Numbered from the stretch's first letter, positions 1 to 9,348 are shown. The stretch: DNA of 64,000 nt from Brucella gallinifaecis (GCF_006476605.1 NZ_ML636800.1:372001-436000); one strand, 5' to 3'. Translations and numbers: made by a program. The notes: generated from the sequence alone by a model not told the origin.

Positions 1-712
1 CGCAGAGATAGACAAAATCGCGTACCATTGGAATATAGGTAATATCCATAACCCAAACTTAGTTAGATCTGATAACCGTCAACTTGTGCAGGAGATAGGG
101 ATAAATTTTCTGTCCAACTGCCGGTTTAGAGGTGTTGGGCCAACGATATATCACTTCAATCCCCATCTTCTTCATCATTGTGGCGACGTGCAAAAGACCG
201 ACACCAAATCCTTCTCCTTTTAAAAGTTCCTTCCAGCATTCGACTTCCCGCGAACGAATATTCGAAATGCAATTCATCGATCCCGTGCATCAGTACCAGA
301 TCACCATCAGATGTTGGATGCCCAGAATAGTAAATGCTGCCTCGGCTAAATCCAAGAAGCCTGATTTGCCGTGTGATCGACACCTTGTGTGTGCGGTTGA
401 TCATTTTTCCCGCTCAGCAATCCCACCTTGATGAGCGCACCGGCTAAAAAATCACTTTCTACTATTAGTTCGCCGATCTTGACATGAAACGTTTTGATGC
501 CGACTGTTGAAGCTGGAGATTCTGCCTTGGTCTCATCGTCAAAAACACCGGTCGCCCCCATCAAGAAGCTGATCTTTCCATTGCTTGATTTGGTTGGCGT
601 GCACATCAAACTGCTCGGATAGTTCCACAAGCGTCTGCTCGCATCTGATCGCAGCGAGTGTCACTTTTGCCTTAAAGGCTGGGCTATGGTTCCGGCGAGG
701 TCGTCTCGTCAT
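1..712 (-). pseudogene. IS3-family transposase remnant (orfA + orfB, broken)
   Basis: Reading down from the ATG at 712, the frame gives an orfA start beginning MTRRPRRNHSPAFKAKV with a helix-turn-helix (EQTLVELSEQFDVHANQIKQWK), typical of IS3-family orfA. The frame breaks near 560, where an extra G in a G-run shifts it, and continues in another frame as GATGVFDDETKAES. The orfB part (DRTHKVSITRQ-type start, then GSRMLEG, MKKMGIEVIYRWPNTSKP, DITYIP) is split by another frameshift near 220 and by an in-frame TAA where Gln is expected near 60. The catalytic DDE region lies beyond the window edge. A possible terminal inverted repeat lies around 758-779, but I cannot confirm the element boundary. 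It is non-functional as it stands. Confidence 0.85.
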
Positions 713-825
713 GGTATCTCCTGTTCACGGCATTTAAGCCGAGCTCAGGCAAAAATTCCACTTATCCCTGTTATACAAATTTATCGAACCACTTCTTCCA
801 CCCTAGCCTAAACAAGTAATATCGG

Positions 826-1366
826 ACAATCACACATCTTTTAAGACTTCAATCGCATAGACCATCGCTCGCTGCCGTGATACTTTGTACTTTCCAATTG
901 TCGTGGAGACATCCCTGTCAAACCAGCTTCATGGTGCTTCTCGTATATTGACCAAACTTGCGACAGACTCAGGTTAGGAGGCTTTCCAGCGCCCAACATA
1001 ACCTGAGATAGAGATAAACACTTATCGACTTCCGAAACAGCAATATCAATGCGTCGATCAAACTCCGACAGTTAGCCAGGCGCTATGTCGCTTAGTGGCT
1101 TATATGAAAAGCCCATCGACTGTGTGATCTTGATTACCGCCTCATAGCGCTCCCATTCCGGCTTGTTGTCATTGCCAAATACCATAGCCGCCCAATGGGC
1201 TCATGTACTTGAGCCAATATCTATCGCATCTTTATGATTCTTGGTTTTCAGGCTGACTTTGACGAACGGGCGCTATCCATATACGCGATCTCAACCGGCA
1301 CCCGCCGTAATAGCGGTAGATGCCGCTTGTCTGCCTGTGAACGTATTTGGATTTGTCGTCGGACAT
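826..1366 (-). pseudogene. Phage-type integrase remnant (N-terminal half)
   Basis: From ATG 1366 the reverse strand reads MSDDKSKYVHRQTSGIYRYY, then in shifted frames RVPVEIAYMDS and VSLKTKNHKDAIDIGS. It continues HWAAMVFGNDNKPEWERYEAVIK through a TGA and a TAA to NLSLSQVWSIYEKHHEAGLTG and RQRAMVYAIEVLKDV. This layout (basic start, SLKTK motif, SAM-like core-binding domain) is that of the N-terminal half of tyrosine recombinases. I see at least two frameshifts near 1275-1300, two in-frame stops and another shift near 880. The catalytic half with R/H/R/Y is absent. Its start lies 130 bp from the 3' end of tRNA-Asn, the usual place for an integrase of a tRNA-targeted element. Confidence 0.75.
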
Positions 1367-1495
1367 GTCACCCAGATTGTAAACCGATTTATAACCCAAA
1401 TGGAGCACGCTAGAAAGATACCTGACAGAACATTCGCATAACTTATTGTTGTTGCTTGAGCAATATTTTTAGGAATTGTAACCCGAAAAAGTAAC

Positions 1496-1570
1496 TGGCT
1501 CCCCGGGCCGGATTCGAACCAGCGACCAACCGGTTAACAGCCGGTTGCTCTACCACTGAGCTACCGGGGA
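1496..1570 (-). tRNA. tRNA-Asn (anticodon GTT)
   Basis: The reverse strand folds into a full cloverleaf. The acceptor stem TCCCCGG pairs with CCGGGGA, followed by discriminator G and an encoded CCA. The D arm (AGCTCAGTGGTAGAGCA), the anticodon loop CTGTTAA with GTT, and the T arm with GGTTCGAATCC are all present. It is a likely integration target, given the integrase remnant just past its 3' end. Confidence 0.97.
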
Positions 1571-1926
1571 AGAGGTGCTCTTTATGTCAGCGAGGTGCGT
1601 ATAGCAGGATGATTTCTGATTTGCCAAGCCCTATTTTTGTTTTTTGCTAAATTTTTGCATTCTATCAATAAAAGCCCAGATTCTACCGTATTTTTACACT
1701 TAAAAAGTGCCTCAGCACGCTTTAAGGAACCACGGATTGAAGAAAATCCCTCCATGCTTCTTCAAAATCAGCTATTTCGATTCTTATTAATTAGGTCCAA
1801 ATCAAATATGAAACACTTATGGACGCGTATAATTCAATTCTATCAATGTGCACCTCATTAAGGTTCAAAGCAGCATCGACGGCTGGCAAAACCTGACCGT
1901 CGATATCTTTTATTTTTCTCAATCCA
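1571..1926. other. AT-rich intergenic stretch, no gene seen
   Basis: The region between tRNA-Asn and the AraC-type gene is AT-rich. The one longer reading frame (1637-1861, +) has no start context, motif or plausible protein composition. I see no RNA gene or clear terminator. Confidence 0.5.
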
Positions 1927-2820
1927 TCATATTTTTCGACGCCGCCTAATTTCGCCGGGGGTTAACTGTCGATATTTTTTTAATGCCGTTGTTAAGTGGC
2001 TCTGGCTTGCAAAGCTTAAACGCGCTGCAATTTCACTGATTGGCAGATCCGTTTCCACCAAAAATTTTTCAGCTTCATCTAATCGTAGACTCATCAAATA
2101 TTGATGAGGCGGCTGGCCAAAGCTCTCTCGAAAACGAGTTGCAAAATGCCCTGCGGATATACCAAGCATCGCAGCCATTTCCGGGACACTTACCGGCATG
2201 TGAAAATGCTCTTTCAAGTAGCTTTCAATTTGACGACAAGCATAGCTGCTTAATCCAGAGTAATTTGATGTCGAATTTTTCGTAGAATGTGCATTCTTAA
2301 GAATTAAGTACACTAATGCCAAATAAAGTGATTTTATATAATTAATTTTATAAATGTTTTCATCCTGCAACCCATCAATAATTATTTTGCTCAAATGCAA
2401 GCATTGTCTGCTATTAAAACTAACAACATTTCCATTTATATTATCAATAGAGCCTTTAAAATCAGACATTGTATTTTTTATAAATGTTTTATCACCGATA
2501 AATACTTTTAAAATTTCTACTGATTCTGGCCAATTAATTAGCGTTCCCTGATTTTCAGGAAGAAGAAATACTGTACCTGCGGCGCAAGAAGATGAGATTT
2601 CTTCATTTTCTTCATTCTTCCACTTCAGGTTGCGCACGGGCTTGAGCAAAATTATGGCCAATATATTTTCTGGCGCATAAACACTAATTCCCTTTGGCGA
2701 ATAGGTATGGGCGAAGAACTCTTCTTCTACGTCATCTGGAAAATTATTTAAGTCCAAACCATCAGATGAGCTGAATTGGTAACTATGATTTTTCTCATAA
2801 TTTAATGTATTTAAGCTCAT
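1927..2820 (-). CDS. AraC/XylS-family transcriptional regulator
   Basis: The protein is 297 aa. The C-terminal ~100 residues form the double helix-turn-helix of the AraC family: VSVPEMAAMLGISAGHFATRFRE for the first helix pair, then LPISEIAARLSFASQSHLTTALKKY and the closing TPGEIRRRR. The N-terminal ~190 residues resemble an AraC-type sensor region but carry no recognisable ligand motif. It is strikingly AT-rich, with many Asn, Lys and Ile codons, unlike its neighbours. That suggests acquisition with the adjacent mobile remnants. It is transcribed away from sitABCD, and its target is unknown. Confidence 0.9.
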   Translation of the reverse strand: MSLNTLNYEKNHSYQFSSSDGLDLNNFPDDVEEEFFAHTYSPKGISVYAPENILAIILLKPVRNLKWKNEENEEISSSCAAGTVFLLPENQGTLINWPESVEILKVFIGDKTFIKNTMSDFKGSIDNINGNVVSFNSRQCLHLSKIIIDGLQDENIYKINYIKSLYLALVYLILKNAHSTKNSTSNYSGLSSYACRQIESYLKEHFHMPVSVPEMAAMLGISAGHFATRFRESFGQPPHQYLMSLRLDEAEKFLVETDLPISEIAARLSFASQSHLTTALKKYRQLTPGEIRRRRKI

Positions 2821-3016
2821 TAATATCCCCGATCATCAAATCAAAACGAAAAATGAATCTTGGATGCCAATTACTTTTTTGCACCGTCAGTATGTCACAT
2901 ATAATTAAGTTCTGCTTTCAAAAGGCGGTATAAAAAAGCATGCCCCCGACCGGAATGGTTGCATAAATAAAACGCGAATACAATTTAAAATTGTAATTGA
3001 ATCCCGCATCCGATTC

Positions 3017-3037
3017 TTTTGCAAATGATTTGCAAAA
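3017..3037. promoter_or_regulatory. Fur-family-like operator upstream of sitA (distal)
   Basis: A perfect inverted repeat: 10-base arms TTTTGCAAAT and ATTTGCAAAA around a single G, 65 bases before the sitA start. TGCAAAT-type palindromes are the known sites of Mur, the manganese-sensing Fur homologue of rhizobia and Brucella, upstream of sit and mntH. Assignment to Mur is by analogy. Confidence 0.6.
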
Positions 3038-3063
3038 GCGATTGATATCGTCCATTGCTTAAT

Positions 3064-3079
3064 ATATGCAATTGCATAT
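3064..3079. promoter_or_regulatory. Palindrome upstream of sitA (proximal)
   Basis: A perfect 16-base palindrome, ATATGCAATTGCATAT, 23 bases before the sitA ATG and just upstream of its ribosome site. It shares the TGCAA / TTGCA core with the distal palindrome at 3017-3037, so the same regulator may bind both and block transcription. Confidence 0.5.
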
Positions 3080-3101
3080 TATTAGCATTAAGGAGACTAG
3101 A

Positions 3102-4007
3102 ATGCATCGACCGATGAAAAATGTTCTAAAAACAGCTTTTGTGGCAAGCCTTGCGATGCTGTTGGCATCCGGCAGCGTTTTTGCGGGTGAGAAGTTCAAG
3201 GCTGTAACGACATTTACGGTGATTGCAGATATTGCACGCAATGTTGCCGGCGACGCAGCCACAATTGAATCAATTACCAAACCCGGTGCTGAAATTCATG
3301 AGTACCAGCCAACACCTGGCGATCTTATCAAAGCGCAAGACGCAGATCTTATCCTCTGGAATGGGCTTAACCTTGAACTATGGTTTGAAAAGTTCTTCTC
3401 ACGGCTCAAAAATGTTCCGAGTGCAGTGGTAAGCGATGGCGTTGTGCCGATGAGCATCTCTGAAGGTCCTTATAGCGGCAAACCAAACCCGCATGCATGG
3501 ATGTCGCCAAGCTCGGCTCTTATCTATGTCGACAATATTCGGGATGCCCTTGTTAAATACGACCCGGATAATGCTGATACCTACAAAGCAAATGCCGAAA
3601 AATACAAGGCTGAGATAATTGCTACCATCGATCCAATCAAAGCAGAACTTACAACAATCCCTGCTGACAAACGCTGGCTTGTGACAAGTGAAGGCGCATT
3701 CTCTTATCTCGCACGTGATTTTGATCTTAAAGAATTGTATTTGTGGCCCATCAATGCCGATCAGCAGGGTACGCCGCAACAAGTGCGCAAAGTAATTGAT
3801 GCGGTTCGCGCCAATGATATCCCTGCTGTTTTCTCAGAAAGCACGGTTTCGTCAGCCCCGGCAAAGCAGGTTGCAAGAGAAACCGGCGCTAAATACGGTG
3901 GTGTACTCTATGTCGATTCACTCTCAGAAGCAGACGGTCCGGTTCCAACCTATATTGATCTTCTGAAAGTCACGTCAGACACGATCGCCAAAGGCCTCAA
4001 ACAATGA
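3102..4007 (+). CDS. sitA: Mn/Fe ABC transporter, periplasmic binding protein
   Basis: Cluster A-I (ZnuA/SitA) metal-binding lipocalin-free binding protein of 301 aa. Residues 5-28 form a Sec signal peptide ending SGSVFAG. The four expected metal ligands are visible: His66 (IHEYQP), His131 (NPHAWMSP), Glu197 (TSEGAF) and Asp272 (YVDSLS). There is no His-rich loop, which argues for manganese/iron rather than zinc. I chose ATG 3102 because AAGGAG lies just upstream; an earlier ATG at 3066 lies inside a palindrome and would add 12 unlikely residues. It is the first gene of sitABCD and its stop overlaps the sitB start (ATGA). Confidence 0.95.
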   Translation: MHRPMKNVLKTAFVASLAMLLASGSVFAGEKFKAVTTFTVIADIARNVAGDAATIESITKPGAEIHEYQPTPGDLIKAQDADLILWNGLNLELWFEKFFSRLKNVPSAVVSDGVVPMSISEGPYSGKPNPHAWMSPSSALIYVDNIRDALVKYDPDNADTYKANAEKYKAEIIATIDPIKAELTTIPADKRWLVTSEGAFSYLARDFDLKELYLWPINADQQGTPQQVRKVIDAVRANDIPAVFSESTVSSAPAKQVARETGAKYGGVLYVDSLSEADGPVPTYIDLLKVTSDTIAKGLKQ

Positions 4008-4891
4008 ATGTTCCGATAAATCATCATGATCAAGAACAGACCGCGCTTCCTCAAAGCGCGGTTCAGGGTTTGATCGTGAAAGACGCGACCGTCACCTATC
4101 GCAATGGCCATACAGCTCTGCGCAATGCCAGCTTTGAAATACCGACCGGCACAATAACAGCATTGGTTGGCGTCAATGGTTCAGGAAAATCAACACTGTT
4201 CAAGGCGATTATGGGTTTTGTCCGTCTGGCCAAGGGTAATATTTCTATTCTTGGCATGCCTGTTGATCAAGCGCTCAAACGCAACTTTGTAGCATATGTA
4301 CCTCAAAGTGAAGAAGTAGACTGGAACTTTCCTGTCCTTGTGGAAGATGTCGTGATGATGGGGCGTTACGGTCATATGGGCATGATGCGTATTGCACGTC
4401 GTGCCGATCATGACGCTGTCGAAAAGGCATTGAGCCGTGTTAATATGCTCGATTTTCGCAAGCGGCAAATTGGTGAACTGTCCGGCGGTCAAAAAAAGCG
4501 TGTATTTCTTGCGCGTGCACTTGCTCAGGATGCGCAGGTTATCCTGCTTGATGAGCCATTTACCGGGGTGGACGTCAAGACCGAAGAAGCCATCATCGTC
4601 CTTCTGCGTGGGCTTCGGGATGAAGGCCGTGTAATGCTGGTTTCCACCCATAATCTGGGAAGCGTGCCAGAGTTTTGTGACCGCACAGTGCTCGTCAAGA
4701 ATACTGTGCTTGCATATGGCCCGACAGAAGATATTTTCACACAAACCAATCTTGAAAAAACATTCGGTGGCGTCCTTCGGCACCTCATTCTCGATGAGAC
4801 TACGAAGCAGAACCGTTCGGCCATTGGTGTAATTACCGATGATGAGCGCCCCTTTGTGCTTTATGAGCATAAACAGGAAGGGCAGAATTAA
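4004..4891 (+). CDS. sitB: Mn/Fe ABC transporter, ATP-binding protein
   Basis: Cytoplasmic ATPase of the SitABCD importer, 295 aa. Walker A is GVNGSGKST (56-64), the Q-loop glutamine is at 101 (VPQSEE), the signature is LSGGQ (159-163), Walker B is VILLDEP (179-185), and a switch histidine occurs in VSTHN. The C-terminal ~60 residues extend past the usual ATPase core, and the N-terminus has about 20 extra polar residues before the fold starts. It overlaps sitA by four bases and sitC by one, so the operon is tightly coupled in translation. Confidence 0.95.
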   Translation: MNVPINHHDQEQTALPQSAVQGLIVKDATVTYRNGHTALRNASFEIPTGTITALVGVNGSGKSTLFKAIMGFVRLAKGNISILGMPVDQALKRNFVAYVPQSEEVDWNFPVLVEDVVMMGRYGHMGMMRIARRADHDAVEKALSRVNMLDFRKRQIGELSGGQKKRVFLARALAQDAQVILLDEPFTGVDVKTEEAIIVLLRGLRDEGRVMLVSTHNLGSVPEFCDRTVLVKNTVLAYGPTEDIFTQTNLEKTFGGVLRHLILDETTKQNRSAIGVITDDERPFVLYEHKQEGQN

Positions 4892-5751
4892 TGGCCCTGC
4901 TTCTCGAACCATTTTCTTATGGTTATATGCTCAATGCCATGTGGGTTTCGGCCCTTGTCGGTGGTGTTTGCGCGTTTCTTTCTGCCTATCTGATGCTCAA
5001 AGGCTGGTCACTGATCGGTGACGCCCTCTCCCACTCTATCGTGCCCGGTGTTGCAGGTGCCTATATGCTGGGCCTGCCCTTTTCCATTGGTGCATTCTTT
5101 TCGGGCGGTTTGGCTGCTGCTGCGATGCTGTTTCTCAATCAGCGAACAAAGCTCAAGGAAGATGCAATTATTGGTCTGATTTTCACAGCATTTTTCGGCC
5201 TTGGTCTGTTTATGATTTCACTAAGGCCTACTTCGGTCAGCATTCAGACAATTGTGCTTGGCAATATTCTGGCGATAACGCCGGGTGATATTCTGCAACT
5301 GGCAATCATTGGCTTCGTTTCACTGGCGCTGCTTTTGCTCAAGTGGAAAGACCTGATGGTGGTGTTTTTTGATGAAAGCCATGCTCGTTCCATTGGCCTG
5401 AAACCAACAGCGCTGAAAATCATGTTCTTCACGCTTCTTTCCGCTTCAACGGTTGCTGCAATGCAAACTGTTGGCGCGTTTCTTGTGATCTGTATGGTTG
5501 TGACACCGGGTGCAACAGCATATCTGCTCACAGATCGCTTTTCACGACTGTTATGGATTGCCGTGCTGATTGGCTCTGTGACGAGCTTCATCGGCGCTTA
5601 TGTCAGCTATTTCATGGATGGCGCCACAGGCGGTATTATTGTCGTATTACAGACACTGGTATTTCTCGCAGTGTTTTTTCTGGCCCCCAAACACGGCATG
5701 CTGGCAGCCCGCAGACGTGCGTTCAAAGCCTTGCAGGAGGTTGAGCCATGA
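4891..5751 (+). CDS. sitC: Mn/Fe ABC transporter, permease
   Basis: ABC-3 family permease of 286 aa with about eight hydrophobic segments. It shows the family's conserved stretch LKGWSLIGDALSHSIVPGV near residues 32-50 and the late GAFLVICMVVTPGATAYLLT segment. It is paralogous to the next gene, sitD; the pair would form a heterodimeric channel energised by SitB. The start ATG overlaps the sitB TAA by one base, and the end overlaps sitD by four bases (ATGA). Confidence 0.93.
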   Translation: MALLLEPFSYGYMLNAMWVSALVGGVCAFLSAYLMLKGWSLIGDALSHSIVPGVAGAYMLGLPFSIGAFFSGGLAAAAMLFLNQRTKLKEDAIIGLIFTAFFGLGLFMISLRPTSVSIQTIVLGNILAITPGDILQLAIIGFVSLALLLLKWKDLMVVFFDESHARSIGLKPTALKIMFFTLLSASTVAAMQTVGAFLVICMVVTPGATAYLLTDRFSRLLWIAVLIGSVTSFIGAYVSYFMDGATGGIIVVLQTLVFLAVFFLAPKHGMLAARRRAFKALQEVEP

Positions 5752-6602
5752 GCTTTCCCGAAATGCTATTGATGCCGTTTCAATTCGATTTCATGATCTA
5801 TGCACTGATTGCTTCGGTGCTCATTGCCATACCGACTGCCCTGCTCTCCTGCTTTCTTGTGCTCAAGGGTTGGTCCTTGATGGGAGATGCCATCAGTCAT
5901 GCGGTTCTGCCAGGCGTCGTGGTTGCTTATATGATTGGCCTACCCTTTGGCATTGGCGCTTTTGTTGCCGGTATGATCTGTGCGCTTGCCACCGGTTTTC
6001 TCAAAGAAAACAGCCGTATCAAGCAAGATACCGTGATGGGTATAGTCTTCTCCGGCATGTTTGGGCTAGGACTGGTGCTTTATGTTTCCGTGCGGGCAGA
6101 TGTGCATCTGGATCACATTCTGTTTGGTGACATTCTGGGTATTAATACTGGAGATTTGATTGAAACCGCACTTATTGCGGCGATAACGGCAGGCGTACTT
6201 ATTGTCAAATGGCGTGATTTTCTGCTTCATGCATTTGATCCTGCACAGGCCCGGGCCGTTGGCTTGCCTGTGCGTCTTTTGCATTATGGGCTACTGTGCC
6301 TGATTTCACTAACAATCGTCGGCGTTCTGAAAGCTGTCGGGATCATCCTTGCAATTTCTCTGTTGATCGCACCCGGTGCAATCGCCTTCCTGCTGACACG
6401 CAAATTCAGCAACATGATGATTGTTGCTGTTATCGTTGCCATCTTCTCTTCATTCTCAGGCGTCTATTTGTCATTCTTCATTGACAGCGCTCCAGCACCA
6501 ACAATTGTTTTGCTCCTGACATTGATCTTCATTGTCGCTTTCCTGTTTTCATCGTTAAAAACAGCACGAACAGAAGCACGGCATGAGGTGGAAACGCCCT
6601 GA
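5748..6602 (+). CDS. sitD: Mn/Fe ABC transporter, permease
   Basis: Second ABC-3 permease of the system, 284 aa. It has the same topology and the same hallmark segment as SitC (LKGWSLMGDAISHAVLPGV near 36-54; IILAISLLIAPGAIAFLLT near 200). Two different permeases in the order A-B-C-D is the Sit arrangement and not the single-permease ZnuABC or MntABC arrangement. This is the last gene of the operon; a strong hairpin follows 48 bases after the stop. Confidence 0.93.
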   Translation: MSFPEMLLMPFQFDFMIYALIASVLIAIPTALLSCFLVLKGWSLMGDAISHAVLPGVVVAYMIGLPFGIGAFVAGMICALATGFLKENSRIKQDTVMGIVFSGMFGLGLVLYVSVRADVHLDHILFGDILGINTGDLIETALIAAITAGVLIVKWRDFLLHAFDPAQARAVGLPVRLLHYGLLCLISLTIVGVLKAVGIILAISLLIAPGAIAFLLTRKFSNMMIVAVIVAIFSSFSGVYLSFFIDSAPAPTIVLLLTLIFIVAFLFSSLKTARTEARHEVETP

Positions 6603-6649
6603 ATTCAAATCTGTAAGCTGTTCGTTCGTGTCAGGACGGCTTGCGTGCA

Positions 6650-6684
6650 GCGTGGACAACCTTGCAAGGTTGTCCACGCTTTTG
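6650..6684 (+). terminator. Rho-independent terminator of sitABCD
   Basis: A perfect 15-base-pair inverted repeat without a spacer (GCGTGGACAACCTTG then its complement, 6650-6679) followed by TTTT. It is 48 bases past sitD. Confidence 0.8.
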
Positions 6685-6889
6685 CACAGCTGCGCCATAT
6701 CAGTCATATAGCTGTTATAAATCCCCGATAGATAACAATCATAGCAGACAGCGTATAAATAGCTGCCCGCGCATATCCAGCCGAATAGAAATTGTTGCTT
6801 GTCGAGGTTATATAAAAATGCTTCAATCCAGATTGCACGGCTGTGCAGAAAATAATAATCCGGCCGTCAATCCTGGGGAGGATATGCAT

Positions 6890-7963
6890 ATGCCTGCTTT
6901 TTTGGAGGTTGCGAATGCACGTGTCCGTTATGGCAGCAATGAAATTCTTAAAGGGGTGGACCTGTCTGTTAAACAAGGTGAATTTGTAGCGCTGCTTGGT
7001 TCGTCCGGCTGCGGTAAAACCACTTTGTTGCGTGCCATTGCGGGTTTCAATACACCAAGCGAAGGCGCAATCCGCGTTGGCGGCAAGGATGTCACAAGCC
7101 TGCCGCCCGACAAACGTGGCATGGCTCTGGTATTCCAGTCTTATGCGCTTTGGCCTCATATGAGTGTTGCGCAAAATATTGGCTACGGCCTGCGCATTCG
7201 CGGTACTGCGAAAGAAACAATCTCGCAAAAAGTGCAGGAGGTTGCACGTCTTCTCGGGCTTGAAGCACTGCTTGATCGAAAGCCAGCGGCATTGTCAGGC
7301 GGTCAACGTCAACGCGTGGCACTTGGGCGTGCGCTGGCGATTGAACCCGATATTCTTCTATTGGACGAACCTCTTTCAAACCTTGATGCACGTATTCGTT
7401 TGTCCGTTCGCCACGAGATTAGTGCATTGCAGCGTCGTTTAGGTATCACTGCAGTACATGTTACCCATGATCGGGAAGAAGCGATGGTCATGGCTGACCG
7501 TATCGTAATCTTGAATAATGGCGAAGTAGCCCAGGCCGGAGCGCCGGAGGAAATTTACAATCATCCTGTATCTGATTTTGTCGCAGCCTTCATGGGTGCT
7601 GAAAACAACATCGAATTGCCGATAAGTGTAAAGGCTGATCGCATCGAGATCGCAGCAGGGGCACATAACAAAGCGAGTATCATTCCAGCAGGTCGCCGTA
7701 ATCTGTCTGATGGCATCGCGTCATTACGCTTTCGTAGTGAAACAGCCAAACTGACCAGTCCGGGTGCGCCTGGCTCCGGCACCGTACCTGAACTCACCCT
7801 GACAGGAAACGTTGATCAAACAAGCTATCCAGGAGGCCTATGGCGACACATGATAAATGTTGGCGGCAGACATCTCATGGTCGATGCACCAGAAAGCCAC
7901 CAACCAGGCTCACAGGTAGAAATTCATATTCCCGAGCAGGCACTTTTCCTGTTCGACAAATAA
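6890..7963 (+). CDS. ABC transporter ATP-binding protein (CUT1/Fe3+/polyamine type)
   Basis: ATPase of 357 aa. Walker A is GSSGCGKTT (37-45), the Q-loop is VFQSYALWPH, the signature is [15 protein letters not shown] (from 135), and Walker B is [22 protein letters not shown]-like regulatory domain fills the last ~120 residues. GGGGAGG at 6875-6881 lies 8 bases before ATG 6890, which beats the in-frame ATG at 6884. It heads a co-directional set: this ATPase, a binding protein, two permeases, a LacI regulator and a 2H phosphodiesterase. The gap of 240 bases to the binding-protein gene suggests an extra promoter. The substrate is unknown; sequence type alone allows iron(III), polyamines, phosphonates or organophosphates. 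Confidence 0.9.
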   Translation: MPAFLEVANARVRYGSNEILKGVDLSVKQGEFVALLGSSGCGKTTLLRAIAGFNTPSEGAIRVGGKDVTSLPPDKRGMALVFQSYALWPHMSVAQNIGYGLRIRGTAKETISQKVQEVARLLGLEALLDRKPAALSGGQRQRVALGRALAIEPDILLLDEPLSNLDARIRLSVRHEISALQRRLGITAVHVTHDREEAMVMADRIVILNNGEVAQAGAPEEIYNHPVSDFVAAFMGAENNIELPISVKADRIEIAAGAHNKASIIPAGRRNLSDGIASLRFRSETAKLTSPGAPGSGTVPELTLTGNVDQTSYPGGLWRHMINVGGRHLMVDAPESHQPGSQVEIHIPEQALFLFDK

Positions 7964-8040
7964 TCCGATCGTAATGGATGATGTTTTTTCAAATGCACAG
8001 GTGTGCATGTATGAAAATCACCATCTCAACCGATCATCCC

Positions 8041-8082
8041 AGCAGGCTTGCCTGCTCAACAGAGGGCGCAGGCTTGCCTGCT
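8041..8082. repeat. Twin short inverted repeats before the ABC binding-protein gene
   Basis: AGCAGGC-TT-GCCTGCT (8041-8056) and a second copy with GCAGGC-TT-GCCTGC (8068-8081), centres 26 bases apart, in the gap between the ATPase and binding-protein genes. They could be operator sites for the LacI-type regulator of this operon or short mRNA hairpins. Which one cannot be told from sequence. Confidence 0.5.
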
Positions 8083-8203
8083 TAATAAGATTGCGGGCTT
8101 TCATTTGTCCGCAATTGCATAAAATTCCCGATCACAGCTCACCGGATAGATTTATCCAACCGCCAAACCCTTCCGCCATGCGGATAAAAGCAGGAATTAT
8201 TCG

Positions 8204-9337
8204 ATGAAGACGATCCTGAAAACAGCTCTTGTTCTTGGCCTGACGGTATCACCTGCCGCAGCGCAGGAACTGACAGTTCTGACTGCCGGTGACCAGAACA
8301 TGGTCGATTATGTGAATGAATATCTCGGCCCCTTGTTTGAGAAAGAAAATCCGGGCACAAGCGTTCGCGTTGTCGGCACTGGTCCAGGCGATGCCGGTTC
8401 ACAGAAAATTCTTGAACGTTTTGAAGCGCAGTCAAAAGCCGGTGTCAAAACATGGGATGCAGACGTTGCTGTCATTCACGAAAAATTTGCTGGCCCAATG
8501 GTCGAAAAGAATTTTCTTGAAAACTATCGTAACAAGATCGACAGCGGCAAGCTCGTCACACGCGATAATGCCAAAATGGCGCTCGGCAGCAATGTTGATG
8601 GCTATGTCATGCCAATGTTCAACAGTCAGACCGCCCTCGCCTATAACCCGGCACTGGTGGCCAATCCACCAAAGAGTTATGACGAGCTGGTTACATGGGC
8701 CAAGGAAAATCCGAAGCAATTCGGCTATAATGGCATTAAGGGCGGTGCATCCGGTGTAAGCTTCGTTATGGGCTGGATTTATGCTTATGGCGGCGACGCC
8801 GACAAGCTGATGAAGGGTCCCTATGAAGAAAGTGAAGCTAAAAACTGGGATAAAGCTTTTGCTTCCCTCAAGGATTTCACCACCAATGCGACATTGACAC
8901 CGGGTAATGCCGGAACGCTAGATATGCTCAGCCGCGGCGAAATCGCCATTGGGCCAGTCTGGGTTGATATGTTCTATTCGTGGAAGGCCAACGGTCAGCT
9001 CCCACCGGAAATGAAGCTTGTTCTGCCTTCACCGGGGATGCCGGGACAGCCGATGCATTATGTCATTCCAGAAAAGAGCGCCAACAAGGAATTGGCCGAG
9101 AAATTTGTGGCCCTTGCAACCAGCCCTAAAGTTCAGGCTGAAGGCATTGTTGAGCGTTTCAACTGGTATCCTGGCATTGATGCCGATTATGTCAAGGCAG
9201 AGCTCGATGCGGATACATGGAACAAGCTATTTACGGACATTTCACCTGAAGATCTTGCAAAATATGGCAAGCCTTTCCCGATTGCACCATACAACACAGC
9301 AATTCTGGAAGCTTATGAGCGTCAGGTCGGCAATTGA
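8204..9337 (+). CDS. ABC transporter periplasmic substrate-binding protein
   Basis: Family-1-type extracellular solute-binding protein of 377 aa with a signal peptide ending SPAAAQ near residue 20. The mature part starts LTVLTAGDQNMVDYVNEYLGP and has the usual two-lobe pattern (NPALVANPPKSYDELVTWAKENP; RGEIAIGPVWVDM; ATSPKVQAEGI near the end). Its relatives bind varied ligands (iron, thiamine, polyamine, aminoethylphosphonate), so I do not name one. A 2H phosphodiesterase at the operon end hints at a phosphoester ligand. A hairpin follows directly, separating this gene from its permeases. Confidence 0.9.
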   Translation: MKTILKTALVLGLTVSPAAAQELTVLTAGDQNMVDYVNEYLGPLFEKENPGTSVRVVGTGPGDAGSQKILERFEAQSKAGVKTWDADVAVIHEKFAGPMVEKNFLENYRNKIDSGKLVTRDNAKMALGSNVDGYVMPMFNSQTALAYNPALVANPPKSYDELVTWAKENPKQFGYNGIKGGASGVSFVMGWIYAYGGDADKLMKGPYEESEAKNWDKAFASLKDFTTNATLTPGNAGTLDMLSRGEIAIGPVWVDMFYSWKANGQLPPEMKLVLPSPGMPGQPMHYVIPEKSANKELAEKFVALATSPKVQAEGIVERFNWYPGIDADYVKAELDADTWNKLFTDISPEDLAKYGKPFPIAPYNTAILEAYERQVGN

Positions 9338-9348
9338 TAAAGAATATT

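Noticed and set aside
1637-1861. 74-codon forward frame in the AT-rich gap
   Set aside because: Composition looks like translated AT-rich spacer, with no start context or homology.
3399-3782. 127-codon frame opposite sitA
   Set aside because: It is antisense to a clear sitA and has no own signal; a shadow frame.
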